From Thermanaerovibrio acidaminovorans DSM 6589 (GTDB taxonomy: Bacteria > Synergistota > Synergistia > Synergistales > Synergistaceae), in the NCBI RefSeq assembly GCF_000024905.1, contig NC_013522.1, forward strand, positions 744,001-808,000: a stretch of DNA of 64,000 bases, in the 5' to 3' direction. Positions 50,084 through 58,979 of this stretch are shown here, in pieces. The position numbers and the translations under genes are program-made. Position 1 is the first letter of the stretch. Every line of letters starts with the position of its first letter. The notes below the pieces were generated by a model that had not been told where the DNA came from, did not search any database, and was given only the letters and a program-made list of their open reading frames with translations.

Positions 50084-52212
50084 CAGCCCCTCACCCCCCG
50101 GAGGGATCCCAGGTCCGATAGGTTAAGCTGGCAACCCCCTAGATCCAGCGTGGCCCTTCCCGTTACCACCCCAATGGGCCGGAACTCGAAGCCGCTCCAT
50201 ATCCCGGCCAGCTCCCGTACCCTTTGGGGCTCCACGAAGTAGATGGCCATTGGCCCCCCTTCTCCGAAGAGGTAACCCTCGGGAGAGGGCCAGTCGATGT
50301 CTAAGCGGGCCCCCAGACTCAGGGGGGCCAGGGACTTGACCAGAGACGACAGCCACCCTCCCCGGGTGACCGGCCTCCCGGCCAGGCACAGGCCAGATCT
50401 GGCGGTCCTCATGGCGTTCCCGATGAAACGCCTCTCGAGATCGGGGGCGAATGCGATCTCGGAGCCCCCGGGGCCGAACAGGCTGCCGTAGAGGCTGCCC
50501 ACGGTGCCCGAGCTGGACCCCACAAGGCATATGGCTGCCCCCTCCGGGATCTCATTGGGCTTGAGCCACCCCTCACCCTGGGGGACCAGCCCAACGGATA
50601 CTATGAGCGGGGAGGGCATGATCCTGGAGGAGGGGCTCTCGTTGTAGAGGCTCACGTTGCCGGACACCACGGGGCAGTCCAGCTCCCGGGCGGCCCAGGC
50701 CAGGCCCTCCACGGATCTCTGAAGCTCCCAGTACTGATGAGACACCTCTGGGGAGGGGAAGTTCAGACAGTTGGTCATGCCCATGGCTTCCGCCCCCGCC
50801 ACCCCCAGAGCCCTAAGCGTGGAGGCCGCCACCAGGGCGGTGCCGTTGAACGGGTCCTCCTGGCACATCCATGGGTTGGCCTCCATGGAGCAGACCAGGG
50901 TCCCCACATCCCTCATCCAGAGGGCGCTTACCGGATTCCCGGGGCCCAGGACGGTCCTCAGCTGCACCATGGAGTCGTACTGCTCGTATATCCAGGAGTG
51001 GTCCATCAGGCTTCGCTGGGATAGGAGGGATCGTAGGCGGTCCGCCGCATCCTGGGAGGAGAGGAGTTCCTCATCCCTCCTCGGACGGGGTCGGGTTGGT
51101 GGGGCGGAGGGCCAGTCCTTGGCGGGAGAGTCGCCCCCCAGGATGCTCACCGGAAGCTGGGCGATAAGCCGCTGATCCCTGAACACCCGGTAAACCCCCG
51201 TGTCCGTGATCTCCCCCACGTCCGCCCACTCGAGGCCCCACTTCTCCGCCGTGGCGGAGAGCCTGGGCAGATCCTCGGGAAGGCAGATGATGAGCATCCT
51301 CTCCTGGGACTCGGATAGGAAGATCTCCCAGGGCTCCATTTCCTCCCGGAGGGGGATCCTGTCGCAGTGGATGTCTATGCCGTTGCCGCTCTTGTGGGCC
51401 ACCTCGCTGGAGGAGGACAGGAGCCCCGCGGCCCCCATATCCTGCATGGCCTGGATGACCCCCTGGTTCAGGAGCTCGAGGCAGGCCTCTATGAGTAGCT
51501 TTTCGTAGAACGGGTCCCCTATCTGGATCTGGGGCTTGTTGGAGGCCCCGTGGTCCTTGAGCTCCGTGGAGGCGAAGGAGGCGCCGGCGATGCCGTCCCT
51601 TCCCGTTCTGGCCCCCAACACTACCACCCTCATGCCGGGACGGGCGGTCTTGCTGCTGCAGAGCCTGTCCAGTTCCACCACCCCGGCGCAGAAGGCGTTA
51701 ACCAGCGGGTTGTCCTCGTAGCAGGGGTCGTATATGGTGAGACCCCCCACGGTGGGGACCCCCACCGCGTTCCCGTAGCCCCCTATGCCCTCCACCACCT
51801 TCTCCCGGATGTGCTTGGCCTTGGGCGAGTCGGAGTCCCCGAAGAATAGGCCGTCCATGGACATGATGGGCCTGGCCCCCATGGCCAGTATGTCCCTTAT
51901 TATGCCCCCCACACCGGTGGCGGCACCCTCGTAGGGGGACACCGCCGAGGGGTGGTTGTGGCTCTCCACCTTGAATGCGAGGCCCAGACGATCGGAGAGC
52001 CTTACTATCCCCGCGTTCTCCCCTTCGCCCCCCACCACGTGTCTTCCCTCTTTGGGCAACTTGGCCAGTAGCTTCCTGGTGGACTTGTAGCTGCAGTGCT
52101 CGGACCACATGACCCCCACCATTCGGAGTTCCAGCTCGTTGGGCTCCCGTCCCAGGACGCCCTTGAGGTGTTCCCATTCCTGCCTGTCCAGCCCCACCTG
52201 CTCTGGGTTCAT
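50083..52212 (-). CDS. purL: FGAM synthase subunit PurL (small type)
   Basis: A 709-residue subunit of the three-part (PurL-PurQ-PurS) enzyme that converts FGAR to FGAM. It has VMWSEHCSYKSTRKLL near residue 34, FKVESHNHPSAVSPYEGAAT near 80, and a second PurM-like half with AMGMTNCLNFPSPE. Length near 710 marks the Gram-positive small form. The start overlaps the purQ stop by 4 nt (ATGA). Confidence 0.96.
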   Translation of the reverse strand: MNPEQVGLDRQEWEHLKGVLGREPNELELRMVGVMWSEHCSYKSTRKLLAKLPKEGRHVVGGEGENAGIVRLSDRLGLAFKVESHNHPSAVSPYEGAATGVGGIIRDILAMGARPIMSMDGLFFGDSDSPKAKHIREKVVEGIGGYGNAVGVPTVGGLTIYDPCYEDNPLVNAFCAGVVELDRLCSSKTARPGMRVVVLGARTGRDGIAGASFASTELKDHGASNKPQIQIGDPFYEKLLIEACLELLNQGVIQAMQDMGAAGLLSSSSEVAHKSGNGIDIHCDRIPLREEMEPWEIFLSESQERMLIICLPEDLPRLSATAEKWGLEWADVGEITDTGVYRVFRDQRLIAQLPVSILGGDSPAKDWPSAPPTRPRPRRDEELLSSQDAADRLRSLLSQRSLMDHSWIYEQYDSMVQLRTVLGPGNPVSALWMRDVGTLVCSMEANPWMCQEDPFNGTALVAASTLRALGVAGAEAMGMTNCLNFPSPEVSHQYWELQRSVEGLAWAARELDCPVVSGNVSLYNESPSSRIMPSPLIVSVGLVPQGEGWLKPNEIPEGAAICLVGSSSGTVGSLYGSLFGPGGSEIAFAPDLERRFIGNAMRTARSGLCLAGRPVTRGGWLSSLVKSLAPLSLGARLDIDWPSPEGYLFGEGGPMAIYFVEPQRVRELAGIWSGFEFRPIGVVTGRATLDLGGCQLNLSDLGSLRGVRG

Positions 52213-52904
52213 ATCAAGCCCGCCTCCTCAATCCACCTTTCCACGGACCTCCAAAGGGTGGTCCCGAAGGAGTCCCCTATCTCCGCCAGGGTTGCCCTCT
52301 CCGGGTGGGGCATCATGCCAAGCACGTTCCCCTCCCGGCTGATTATCCCCGCGATCCGGTTTAGGGCCCCGTTAGGGGCCTCACAGGGGGTTCCATCCGG
52401 GGCACAGTAGCGGAACACCACCCGGTTGGATCCCTCCAACTCATCCAGGTCCTCCTGGGGGAGGAAGAACATCCCGTCCCGGTGGGCTATTGGGAACTGG
52501 ACCACCTGCCCTTCCACGAATAGGTTGGTGAAGGGGGTGTCGGTCCGCTCGACCCTCACGTGGCATCGCCGGCAGATGAACCGCTGATCCCGGTTGGTCA
52601 GCAGAGCTCCCTTGAGGAGCCCCGATTCGGTTAGGATCTGGAAGCCGTTGCATATGCCGAGCACCAGGCCGCCCTTGCGGGCGTGTTCCACCACCGCCCC
52701 CATGATGGGGCTCTTGGCGGCCATGGCGCCGGGCCTTAGGTAGTCTCCGTAGGAGAAGCCCCCGGGGAGGACCACCAGGTGACACTTGGGCAGGCTGCCC
52801 TCCCGGTGCCAAACCATCTGGACCTTGGCCCCCACGCTCTCCAGTGCCACCCTAACGTCCCCGTCGCAGTTGCTCCCCGGGAAGGTTACCACCGCCGCCA
52901 TCAT
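52209..52904 (-). CDS. purQ: FGAM synthase glutaminase subunit PurQ
   Basis: A 231-residue class I glutamine amidotransferase that feeds ammonia to PurL. The nucleophile Cys is in LVLGICNGFQIL (about residue 84). The His-Glu pair is in MMPHPERA near residue 207. VVTFPGSNCDGD near the start and GGFSYGDYLRPGA are PurQ signatures. The start overlaps the purS stop (ATGA). Confidence 0.96.
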   Translation of the reverse strand: MMAAVVTFPGSNCDGDVRVALESVGAKVQMVWHREGSLPKCHLVVLPGGFSYGDYLRPGAMAAKSPIMGAVVEHARKGGLVLGICNGFQILTESGLLKGALLTNRDQRFICRRCHVRVERTDTPFTNLFVEGQVVQFPIAHRDGMFFLPQEDLDELEGSNRVVFRYCAPDGTPCEAPNGALNRIAGIISREGNVLGMMPHPERATLAEIGDSFGTTLWRSVERWIEEAGLI

Positions 52905-53158
52905 AGGGATAGGTCACCCTCCTTCAGGGAGAAGTCCTCGATGAGCTCGTTGGCCAACAGCTCCTGACAGATCCGCCTGGCGGTGGAGAGGGCGGACGCC
53001 TGGTCCTCCGCCTCTATGCTTAGCCTTACGAAGCGTCCGACCGACACGTCCCTAACGGAGCGGAAGCCCATCTCCACCAGGGTGCCCATGACCGCCCTCC
53101 CCTGGGTGTCCAGGACCCCCCTCTTTGGGAAGATCAGGGCCGATATCTGATAGTTCAT
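52901..53158 (-). CDS. purS: FGAM synthase subunit PurS
   Basis: An 85-residue dimeric bridging subunit of the small-type FGAM synthase. Family features are KRGVLDTQGRAVMGTLVEMGF and the closing ELLANELIEDFSLKE. It begins 3 nt after purC ends and overlaps purQ. Confidence 0.95.
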   Translation of the reverse strand: MNYQISALIFPKRGVLDTQGRAVMGTLVEMGFRSVRDVSVGRFVRLSIEAEDQASALSTARRICQELLANELIEDFSLKEGDLSL

Positions 53159-53161
53159 CCC

Positions 53162-53881
53162 TCATGCCTCCTTTGGCTCCGAGAGCCTCTTCCATATCTC
53201 CTCGTAGGCCTCAAGGACCCTGCCAAGGTCGTTCCGGAAGCGGTCCTTGTCCAACCTGTCGTTGGTGGCCTTGTCCCACAGCCTGCAGGTGTCAGGGGAT
53301 ATCTCGTCCGCCAGGATGATCCGGCCATCCTTGGTCCTTCCGAACTCCAGCTTGAAGTCCACCAGGGTGACCCCCACCTGCTCGAACATCTCCCCCAGGA
53401 GCTGGTTAACCTTCAAGGCCATGGACTTGACCTGGTCTAGCTCCTCCTGTGTGGCCCATCCGAAGAGGACCGCGTGGTCCTCGGTTATGATGGGGTCCCC
53501 CAGGGCGTCGTCCTTGTAGTAGAGCTCCACCAGGGGCCTTGGCAGCGGGAGCCCCTCCTTGACGCCGAGCCTCTTGCATATGGAGCCCGCGGTGATGTTT
53601 CGCACCACCACCTCGATTGGTAGTATGGTAACCCTTAAGACCTCCTGGTGGGTATCGTCTATCACCCGGACGAAGTGGTTGTCGACCCCCCTGTCCTTGA
53701 GGTACTGGAAGATGACGGAGCTTATCACGTTGTTGAGCCGCCCCTTGCCCTCCATGGATGCCACTTTCTGGGCGTTGAAGGCGGTGAGGCTGTCCTTGTA
53801 CTCCACCACTAGCCTGCCCGGGTCGTCGGTGAGGAACATCCGCTTGGCCTTGCCCTCGTACACCATTTCTCCCTTGCTCAC
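53162..53881 (-). CDS. purC: SAICAR synthase
   Basis: A 239-residue enzyme that adds aspartate to CAIR. The N terminus GEMVYEGKAKRMF, the VVVRNITAGSICKRLG segment and the LVDFKLEFGRTKDGRIILADEI stretch are standard. The GTG giving MSKGEMVYEGKAK has G-rich AGGGGG 8 nt upstream; a GTG 9 nt earlier is a weaker option. It is the first gene of the purine transcript. Confidence 0.95.
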   Translation of the reverse strand: MSKGEMVYEGKAKRMFLTDDPGRLVVEYKDSLTAFNAQKVASMEGKGRLNNVISSVIFQYLKDRGVDNHFVRVIDDTHQEVLRVTILPIEVVVRNITAGSICKRLGVKEGLPLPRPLVELYYKDDALGDPIITEDHAVLFGWATQEELDQVKSMALKVNQLLGEMFEQVGVTLVDFKLEFGRTKDGRIILADEISPDTCRLWDKATNDRLDKDRFRNDLGRVLEAYEEIWKRLSEPKEA

Positions 53882-53906
53882 CTGTAACACCCCCTATATT
53901 GCTAAC

Positions 53907-53935
53907 ATTTAAGCTCAACAAGATATAAATGTCAA
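53907..53935 (-). promoter_or_regulatory. Purine operon promoter
   Basis: On the minus strand a perfect TTGACA (53930-53935) and TTAAAT (53907-53912) are 17 nt apart. The leader to purC is only about 20 nt, too short for a purine riboswitch. No pair of PurBox-like CGAAC repeats is visible nearby. Confidence 0.65.
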
Positions 53936-53984
53936 TGATAACCTCACCATATCCCCGGCGCCTCCGCTTGGGTAGGGGTTTCTC

Positions 53985-53993
53985 TGGTAAAAT
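53985..53993 (+). promoter_or_regulatory. lepA extended -10 promoter element
   Basis: TGGTAAAAT is an extended -10 element about 35 nt before the lepA start; the -35 region is weak. Confidence 0.4.
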
Positions 53994-54027
53994 CAGTTGG
54001 CATGTATAAAAGGTCGCGGAGGGGAGT

Positions 54028-55851
54028 TTGAAAGAGTTGGATCGGATGGAGCACATAAGGAACTTCAGCATCATAGCCCACGTGGACCACGGCAAGTCCA
54101 CCCTGGCGGACCGGCTTCTGGAGGCCACCGGAACGGTGGACAAGCGCTCCATGAAGGACCAGGTGCTGGATTCCCTGGAGCTGGAGAGGGAGAGGGGCAT
54201 AACCATAAAGCTGGTGCCCGTAAGGATGAACTACCGGGCCCAGGACGGGAACGAGTACGTGCTCAACCTGATCGACACCCCGGGACATGTGGACTTCAGC
54301 TACGAGGTGTCCAGGTCCCTGGCGGCATGCGAGGGGGCGGTGCTGGTGGTGGACGCCTCCCAGGGGGTGGAGGCCCAGACGGTGGCCAACGCATACCTGG
54401 CGGTGGACCAGGGGCTGGAGCTCCTGCCGGTGCTCAACAAGATAGACCTGCCGTCCGCCCAGCCCGACAGGGTAGCCAAGGAGATAGAGGAGATAGTGGG
54501 AATAGACACCTCGGATGTCATCCTGGCCAGCGCCAAGGAGGGCAAGGGGATCCAAGAGATCCTTGAGGCGGTGGTGAAGAAGATCCCATGCCCCAAGGGG
54601 GACCCGGATGTCCCCCTGCAGGCCCTGGTGTTCGACTCGGTGTACGACAACTATAGGGGCGTGGTCTGCTACGTCCGGGTGGTGAACGGGGTGATCCGTC
54701 CCGGCCAGAAGGTGATGCTCATGTCCACCTCCTCCACCTACGAGGTGGAGGAGGTGGGGGTGTTCAGGCCCGGCATGAGTCGGGTTGACCAGCTGGGCCC
54801 CGGAGAGGTGGGCTACTTCATCTGCGGCATAAAGAACATAGCGGAGGCCCGGGTGGGGGACACGGTGACCGACGCACTAAGGCCCTGCGAGGAGCCCCTG
54901 CCGGGCTACCGGAAGGTCAAGCCCGTGGTCTTCTGCGGCTTCTACCCCATCGAGAGGGATGAGATAAACCAGCTGCGAGAGGCGCTGGAGAAGCTCCAGC
55001 TGAACGACTCCGCAATCACCTTCGAGCCCGAGACCTCCACCGCCCTTGGGTTCGGCTTCCGTTGTGGCTTCCTGGGGCTGCTGCACATGGACATAGCCAA
55101 GGAGAGGCTGTTGAGGGAGTTTGGGGTGGAGCTGGTGGCCACCGCTCCCAACGTGGTCTATCAGATCGAGATGGCGGACGGGTCGGTGATCGAGGCCCAC
55201 AAGCCCTCGGACTTCCCCGATCAGTCCAAGATCAAGGAGATACGGGAGCCCTTCATAAGGTGCACCATATTCCTCCCCGAGGGGTTCGTGGGGCCTGCCA
55301 TGCAGCTCTGCCAGGAGCGCCGAGGGGTCTACGTGAGCCTGGAGTACCTGAGCCCCGAGAGGGTCAGGCTCATATACGATCTGCCCCTGGCGGAGTTCAT
55401 AATGGACTTCCACGATCGGCTTAAGTCCGTCACCAGGGGCTATGCATCCCTGGACTACGAGCACCTGGGCTTCAGGCCCTCACAGCTGGTGAAGGTGGAC
55501 ATCCTTATAAACGAGGAGCCCATCGACGCCTTCTCGTTCATATGTCACCAGGACGCGGCTTACCACCGGGGGCATGCGGTGGCCACCAAGCTGAAGGAGC
55601 TGATACCCAGGCAGCTCTTCGAGGTGCCCATCCAGGCCGCCATAGGGAAGAGGGTCATAGTGAGGACCAACATAAAGGCGGTGCGAAAGGATGTGCTGGC
55701 CAAGTGCTACGGCGGAGACGTAACCCGCAAGAGGAAGCTGCTGGAGAAGCAGAAGGAGGGCAAGAAGAGGATGAAGCAGATAGGCCGGGTATCCATTCCT
55801 CAGGAGGCCTTCCTGGCCTTCATGGACGTCTCGGGGGGCGACAAGGACTGA
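54028..55851 (+). CDS. lepA: Elongation factor 4 (LepA)
   Basis: A 607-residue translational GTPase that acts on initiating or stalled ribosomes. G1 is AHVDHGKST (residues 17-25), G3 DTPGHVDF, and G4 NKIDLPSA. The hallmark C-terminal domain is present, ending with [24 protein letters not shown]-type sequence (in pieces). The start is a TTG with GGAGGGG about 5 nt upstream; an in-frame ATG at 54046 is a possible alternative. Confidence 0.96.
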   Translation: MKELDRMEHIRNFSIIAHVDHGKSTLADRLLEATGTVDKRSMKDQVLDSLELERERGITIKLVPVRMNYRAQDGNEYVLNLIDTPGHVDFSYEVSRSLAACEGAVLVVDASQGVEAQTVANAYLAVDQGLELLPVLNKIDLPSAQPDRVAKEIEEIVGIDTSDVILASAKEGKGIQEILEAVVKKIPCPKGDPDVPLQALVFDSVYDNYRGVVCYVRVVNGVIRPGQKVMLMSTSSTYEVEEVGVFRPGMSRVDQLGPGEVGYFICGIKNIAEARVGDTVTDALRPCEEPLPGYRKVKPVVFCGFYPIERDEINQLREALEKLQLNDSAITFEPETSTALGFGFRCGFLGLLHMDIAKERLLREFGVELVATAPNVVYQIEMADGSVIEAHKPSDFPDQSKIKEIREPFIRCTIFLPEGFVGPAMQLCQERRGVYVSLEYLSPERVRLIYDLPLAEFIMDFHDRLKSVTRGYASLDYEHLGFRPSQLVKVDILINEEPIDAFSFICHQDAAYHRGHAVATKLKELIPRQLFEVPIQAAIGKRVIVRTNIKAVRKDVLAKCYGGDVTRKRKLLEKQKEGKKRMKQIGRVSIPQEAFLAFMDVSGGDKD

Positions 55852-55883
55852 TAACCACGCCGGCCAACCCTGGGGCGGGCCCC

Positions 55884-56984
55884 ATGGGGGAGAGGGGGAT
55901 CTCCATCTACGTGCACGTGCCCTTCTGCACCAGGAAGTGCCTCTACTGCTCATTTCCCAGCGCCCCCATGGGGAAGGGGGACCAGGAGGCCTACCTGGAG
56001 GGGCTATCCAAGGAGATGGGATCCTGGTCCCGCCAGCTACGAAGGCCCCGGGTGCACACCATCTACTTCGGGGGTGGCACCCCATCCAAGCTCTCCCCCG
56101 GCGGCTGGGAGAGGCTTATGGGGGACCTGGGCCAGTCCTTCGATCTTTCTGGTGTGAGGGAGATCACCTTTGAGGCCAACCCGGAGAGCTTGGGGGTGGA
56201 CCTGCTTAAGTGCTGGACCGAAGTCTCCCCCGGCCCACTCCGGGTCAGCCTGGGGGTTCAGAGCTTCCTCGACCGGGAGCTCCGGCGGCTGGGCAGGGTG
56301 CACACCGCCTCCGACGCGGTCCGGGCCTCCGAGATGGTTCTCCGGGCGGGGATCCCCTTGAGCGTGGACCTCATGTTCAGGCTGCCGGGCCAGTCCCTAC
56401 GGGACTTCTCCTACAGCCTCAAGATGGCGGTGGGGCTGGGGGTGGATCACCTATCCGCCTACGAGCTTACGGTGGAGGAGGGCACCCCCTTTGGGGATAT
56501 GGATCTGGAGCTTCCCCCCGACGGCTACGGGTTCTATCGTTACCTTCAGTGGTACCTGGGCCGCAGGGGGTTCGTGCAGTACGAGGTGTCCAACTTCGCC
56601 CGTCCCGGCGCCTTCAGGGTTCACAACCTAAGGTACTGGCTCGGTGGGGACTTCCTGGGGTTGGGACCCGGGGCCTGGAGCTGCATTGGGGAGGCCAGAT
56701 ACGGGAACCACCCCTCCCTTGGGGGATGGCTTCGGTTGGTGGAGGCCTCAGGCAGGGGGACCTGCTGCGGTGAGATCCTGGAGGGGGCCCGCCGCAGGGC
56801 GGAGCGGGCCATACTGGCCCTGAGGACCTCTTTCGGATGGGCCCCGGAGGGGAGGGACGACCCATTGGCCTGCCGCCTCGAGCCACTGATGGGTGATCTG
56901 GTGGCCCTCCAGGGGGGGCGATACGTGCTTACCCCCAGGGGCTTTAGGGTCGCCAACTTGATATGGGAGATACTGCTGCCCTGA
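55884..56984 (+). CDS. hemW: Radical SAM heme chaperone HemW
   Basis: A 366-residue HemN-like protein. The cluster motif is C15-x3-C19-x2-C22 (FCTRKCLYCSF), with IYFGGGTPSKL and VSLGVQSFLDRELRRLGR following. HemW lacks the extra N-terminal residues of true coproporphyrinogen III oxidase HemN and delivers heme to acceptors; the short N terminus here fits HemW. I took the ATG at 55884, which starts just before the conserved ISIYVHVPF strand. Its ribosome-binding site is weak, so coupling to lepA, 32 nt upstream, is likely. Confidence 0.9.
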   Translation: MGERGISIYVHVPFCTRKCLYCSFPSAPMGKGDQEAYLEGLSKEMGSWSRQLRRPRVHTIYFGGGTPSKLSPGGWERLMGDLGQSFDLSGVREITFEANPESLGVDLLKCWTEVSPGPLRVSLGVQSFLDRELRRLGRVHTASDAVRASEMVLRAGIPLSVDLMFRLPGQSLRDFSYSLKMAVGLGVDHLSAYELTVEEGTPFGDMDLELPPDGYGFYRYLQWYLGRRGFVQYEVSNFARPGAFRVHNLRYWLGGDFLGLGPGAWSCIGEARYGNHPSLGGWLRLVEASGRGTCCGEILEGARRRAERAILALRTSFGWAPEGRDDPLACRLEPLMGDLVALQGGRYVLTPRGFRVANLIWEILLP

Positions 56985-56999
56985 GGACGGTGTTATTTC

Positions 57000-57551
57000 A
57001 TGCGCTATTTCTCGCTTCAGCTGGTTGACGACGAATCCCTGGAGGGGAGGCTTCATGGGTTACTTGAGCGGGTGGCCCGGAGGGGGGAGATCCCCGGTGG
57101 GATCCCGGTGGGATACGAGACCCACGTGGGCCCCTTCCTCATGGACACCCTCTCCTTCTTTGATGACCCAATCCCCAGCGCCTCCGGCTGGGTGAGGCTT
57201 TACGCCTCCTTCTCGGAGGAGCGGGGGACGGCGCTGATGGTGGGGGAGGGGTTGGATGGGCTGTCCCGGGACCTGCCTCCCGGGGAGTGGCACTCCTCCC
57301 CGCCGAGCCCGCCGGGTCTCTCCTGGGGACTCATCGGCATGGCGGACCGGGGCTGGATAGTCCTCTTCGATGACTCCATAGACGAGCCCGTGAAGGAACG
57401 GTTGGATGAGGACATTATGGTGGCCTACATGCCCTTGAGCGTCCTTGATGGGGTTCAGCTGGACCCCCAGGTGCCCCCGTCAAGGGTCCAGGACCTCATG
57501 GTCCGTTGGCTCCTCGCATACCTCCCCGATCGGGAGGATTACGACCTTTGA
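57000..57551 (+). CDS. Protein of unknown function between hemW and selA
   Basis: A 183-residue soluble, acidic protein without cysteine motifs, signal peptide or membrane helix. It opens MRYFSLQLVDDESLEGRLHG. A proline-rich stretch (SSPPSPPGLS, about residues 98-107) splits it into two parts. The C terminal half contains GWIVLFDDSIDEPVKERL and ends LPDREDYDL. Codon use is the same as in neighbours, and the spacing to hemW (15 nt) and selA (about 3-10 nt) indicates one operon. I recognise no family. Confidence 0.75.
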   Translation: MRYFSLQLVDDESLEGRLHGLLERVARRGEIPGGIPVGYETHVGPFLMDTLSFFDDPIPSASGWVRLYASFSEERGTALMVGEGLDGLSRDLPPGEWHSSPPSPPGLSWGLIGMADRGWIVLFDDSIDEPVKERLDEDIMVAYMPLSVLDGVQLDPQVPPSRVQDLMVRWLLAYLPDREDYDL

Positions 57552-57554
57552 GGA

Positions 57555-58979
57555 TTGGTGGTGGTTTCGGTGTCCTTTGATGTTAACGCGTTCATGAGGC
57601 AGATACCCCCCATGTCGGAGCTTCTCTCCCTCCCATGGGTGCCATCCATGGAGGCCTCCCTTGGGAGGAGGGCGGTCAAGGCGGTCTTCTCGGAGGTTAT
57701 AGGGGAGTTCCGGACCCTGTTCAGGGAGGGGAGGATATCCCAGATCAGCGCCGAGGAGATAGTCAGGGAGGCATTGGCCAGGCTGACCGCCAGGTCAGTT
57801 CCCAGCGTGAGGCGAGTGGTCAACGGCACCGGCGTGGTGGTTCACACCAACCTGGGCCGCTCTCCGCTCCCCAGGGAGGTTATGGAGTCCGTGGTGGACG
57901 TTTCGGTGGGGTACAGCAACCTGGAGTTCTCCCTGGACGAGGGGGTGAGGGGGCATCGGAACGATCACGTTGAGTGGCTCATATGCCAGCTGACCGGCGC
58001 CGACGGAGCGGTGGTGGTGAACAACAACGCTGCGGCGGTGCTGCTCAGCCTGGCGGCCCTCGCCTCCCACGGGGAGGTCATCGTGTCCCGGGGGGAACTG
58101 GTGGAGATAGGGGGATCCTTCCGGATCCCCGATATCCTGTCCTTCGCGGGGGCCAGGCTGGTGGAGGTGGGCACCACCAATAGGACCCACCTTTCGGACT
58201 ACGAGAGGGCCCTGGGAGAGGACACCGCCATGCTGCTCAAGGTCCACCCCTCCAACTTCAGGATAGAGGGCTTCCACTGTTCCGTGTCCCGGCAGGAGCT
58301 GGCGTCCCTGGCGGCCAGTCGGGGGCTCATCTTCCTGGAGGACCTGGGGAGCGGACTTCTGGAGGCCTTCGACGGGGACGCCCTCTCCGAGGAACCCACC
58401 GTCCGGGAGTGCCTGCAGCAGGGGGTTGACCTGGTCACCTTCTCGGGGGACAAGCTCCTGGGGGGACCCCAGATAGGGGTGGTGGCGGGCAGGTCCCAGC
58501 TCACCGAGCGGCTAAAGAAGCACCCCCTGATGAGGGCTTTCCGGGTGGATAAGATGACCCTGACCGCCTTCGAGGGGATACTCCGGATGATGCTCCGCGG
58601 TGAGGACCGGATGATCCCCACCAGGGAGATGATTTCCCTGTCGCCGGATGTCATGAAGAGGAGGGCCTCGTCCCTGGCCAGGCGGGTGAGGCGGGTCATC
58701 CGGGAGGCATCTGTTCCAGGAAACGCCTCCGTCCTGGAGGTGGAGGATGCGGTCGGCGGTGGAGCCTTCCCGGCGGTGGGGCTCGTGGGCTACGGGGTGG
58801 CGCTGGACCTGCCGTCCCTTGGGGGGGCTTCCAGGGTCCAGGGGCTCTTCCGGCGGTCGGATCCACCGGTGGTCCTGGGGGTCGACCGAGGCTTGCCATG
58901 CATCCACGTCAGGACCTTGCTCGATGGGGACGACGAGAGGTTCCTCCGGTCCCTCAAGCGGGTGCTGGGGGTGAGGTGA
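57555..58979 (+). CDS. selA: L-seryl-tRNA(Sec) selenium transferase
   Basis: A 474-residue PLP enzyme that converts Ser-tRNA(Sec) to Sec-tRNA(Sec) with selenophosphate. VNGTGVVVHTNLGRSPLP near residue 92 and the lysine in TFSGDKLLGGPQIG (about K300, equivalent to E. coli K295) are diagnostic. The exact start is uncertain: TTG at 57555 and GTG codons at 57558, 57561 and 57570 are all in frame. It overlaps selB by one base. The pair shows that this organism inserts selenocysteine; selC and selD are not in the window. Confidence 0.95.
   Translation: MVVVSVSFDVNAFMRQIPPMSELLSLPWVPSMEASLGRRAVKAVFSEVIGEFRTLFREGRISQISAEEIVREALARLTARSVPSVRRVVNGTGVVVHTNLGRSPLPREVMESVVDVSVGYSNLEFSLDEGVRGHRNDHVEWLICQLTGADGAVVVNNNAAAVLLSLAALASHGEVIVSRGELVEIGGSFRIPDILSFAGARLVEVGTTNRTHLSDYERALGEDTAMLLKVHPSNFRIEGFHCSVSRQELASLAASRGLIFLEDLGSGLLEAFDGDALSEEPTVRECLQQGVDLVTFSGDKLLGGPQIGVVAGRSQLTERLKKHPLMRAFRVDKMTLTAFEGILRMMLRGEDRMIPTREMISLSPDVMKRRASSLARRVRRVIREASVPGNASVLEVEDAVGGGAFPAVGLVGYGVALDLPSLGGASRVQGLFRRSDPPVVLGVDRGLPCIHVRTLLDGDDERFLRSLKRVLGVR

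Noticed and set aside
53891-54027. Purine riboswitch upstream of purC
   Set aside because: The promoter lies only about 20 nt before the start, and none of the conserved purine aptamer core is present.
55542-55883. N-terminal extension of hemW inside lepA
   Set aside because: The extension is an out-of-frame reading of lepA. The HemW family starts just before the IYVHVPFC motif.
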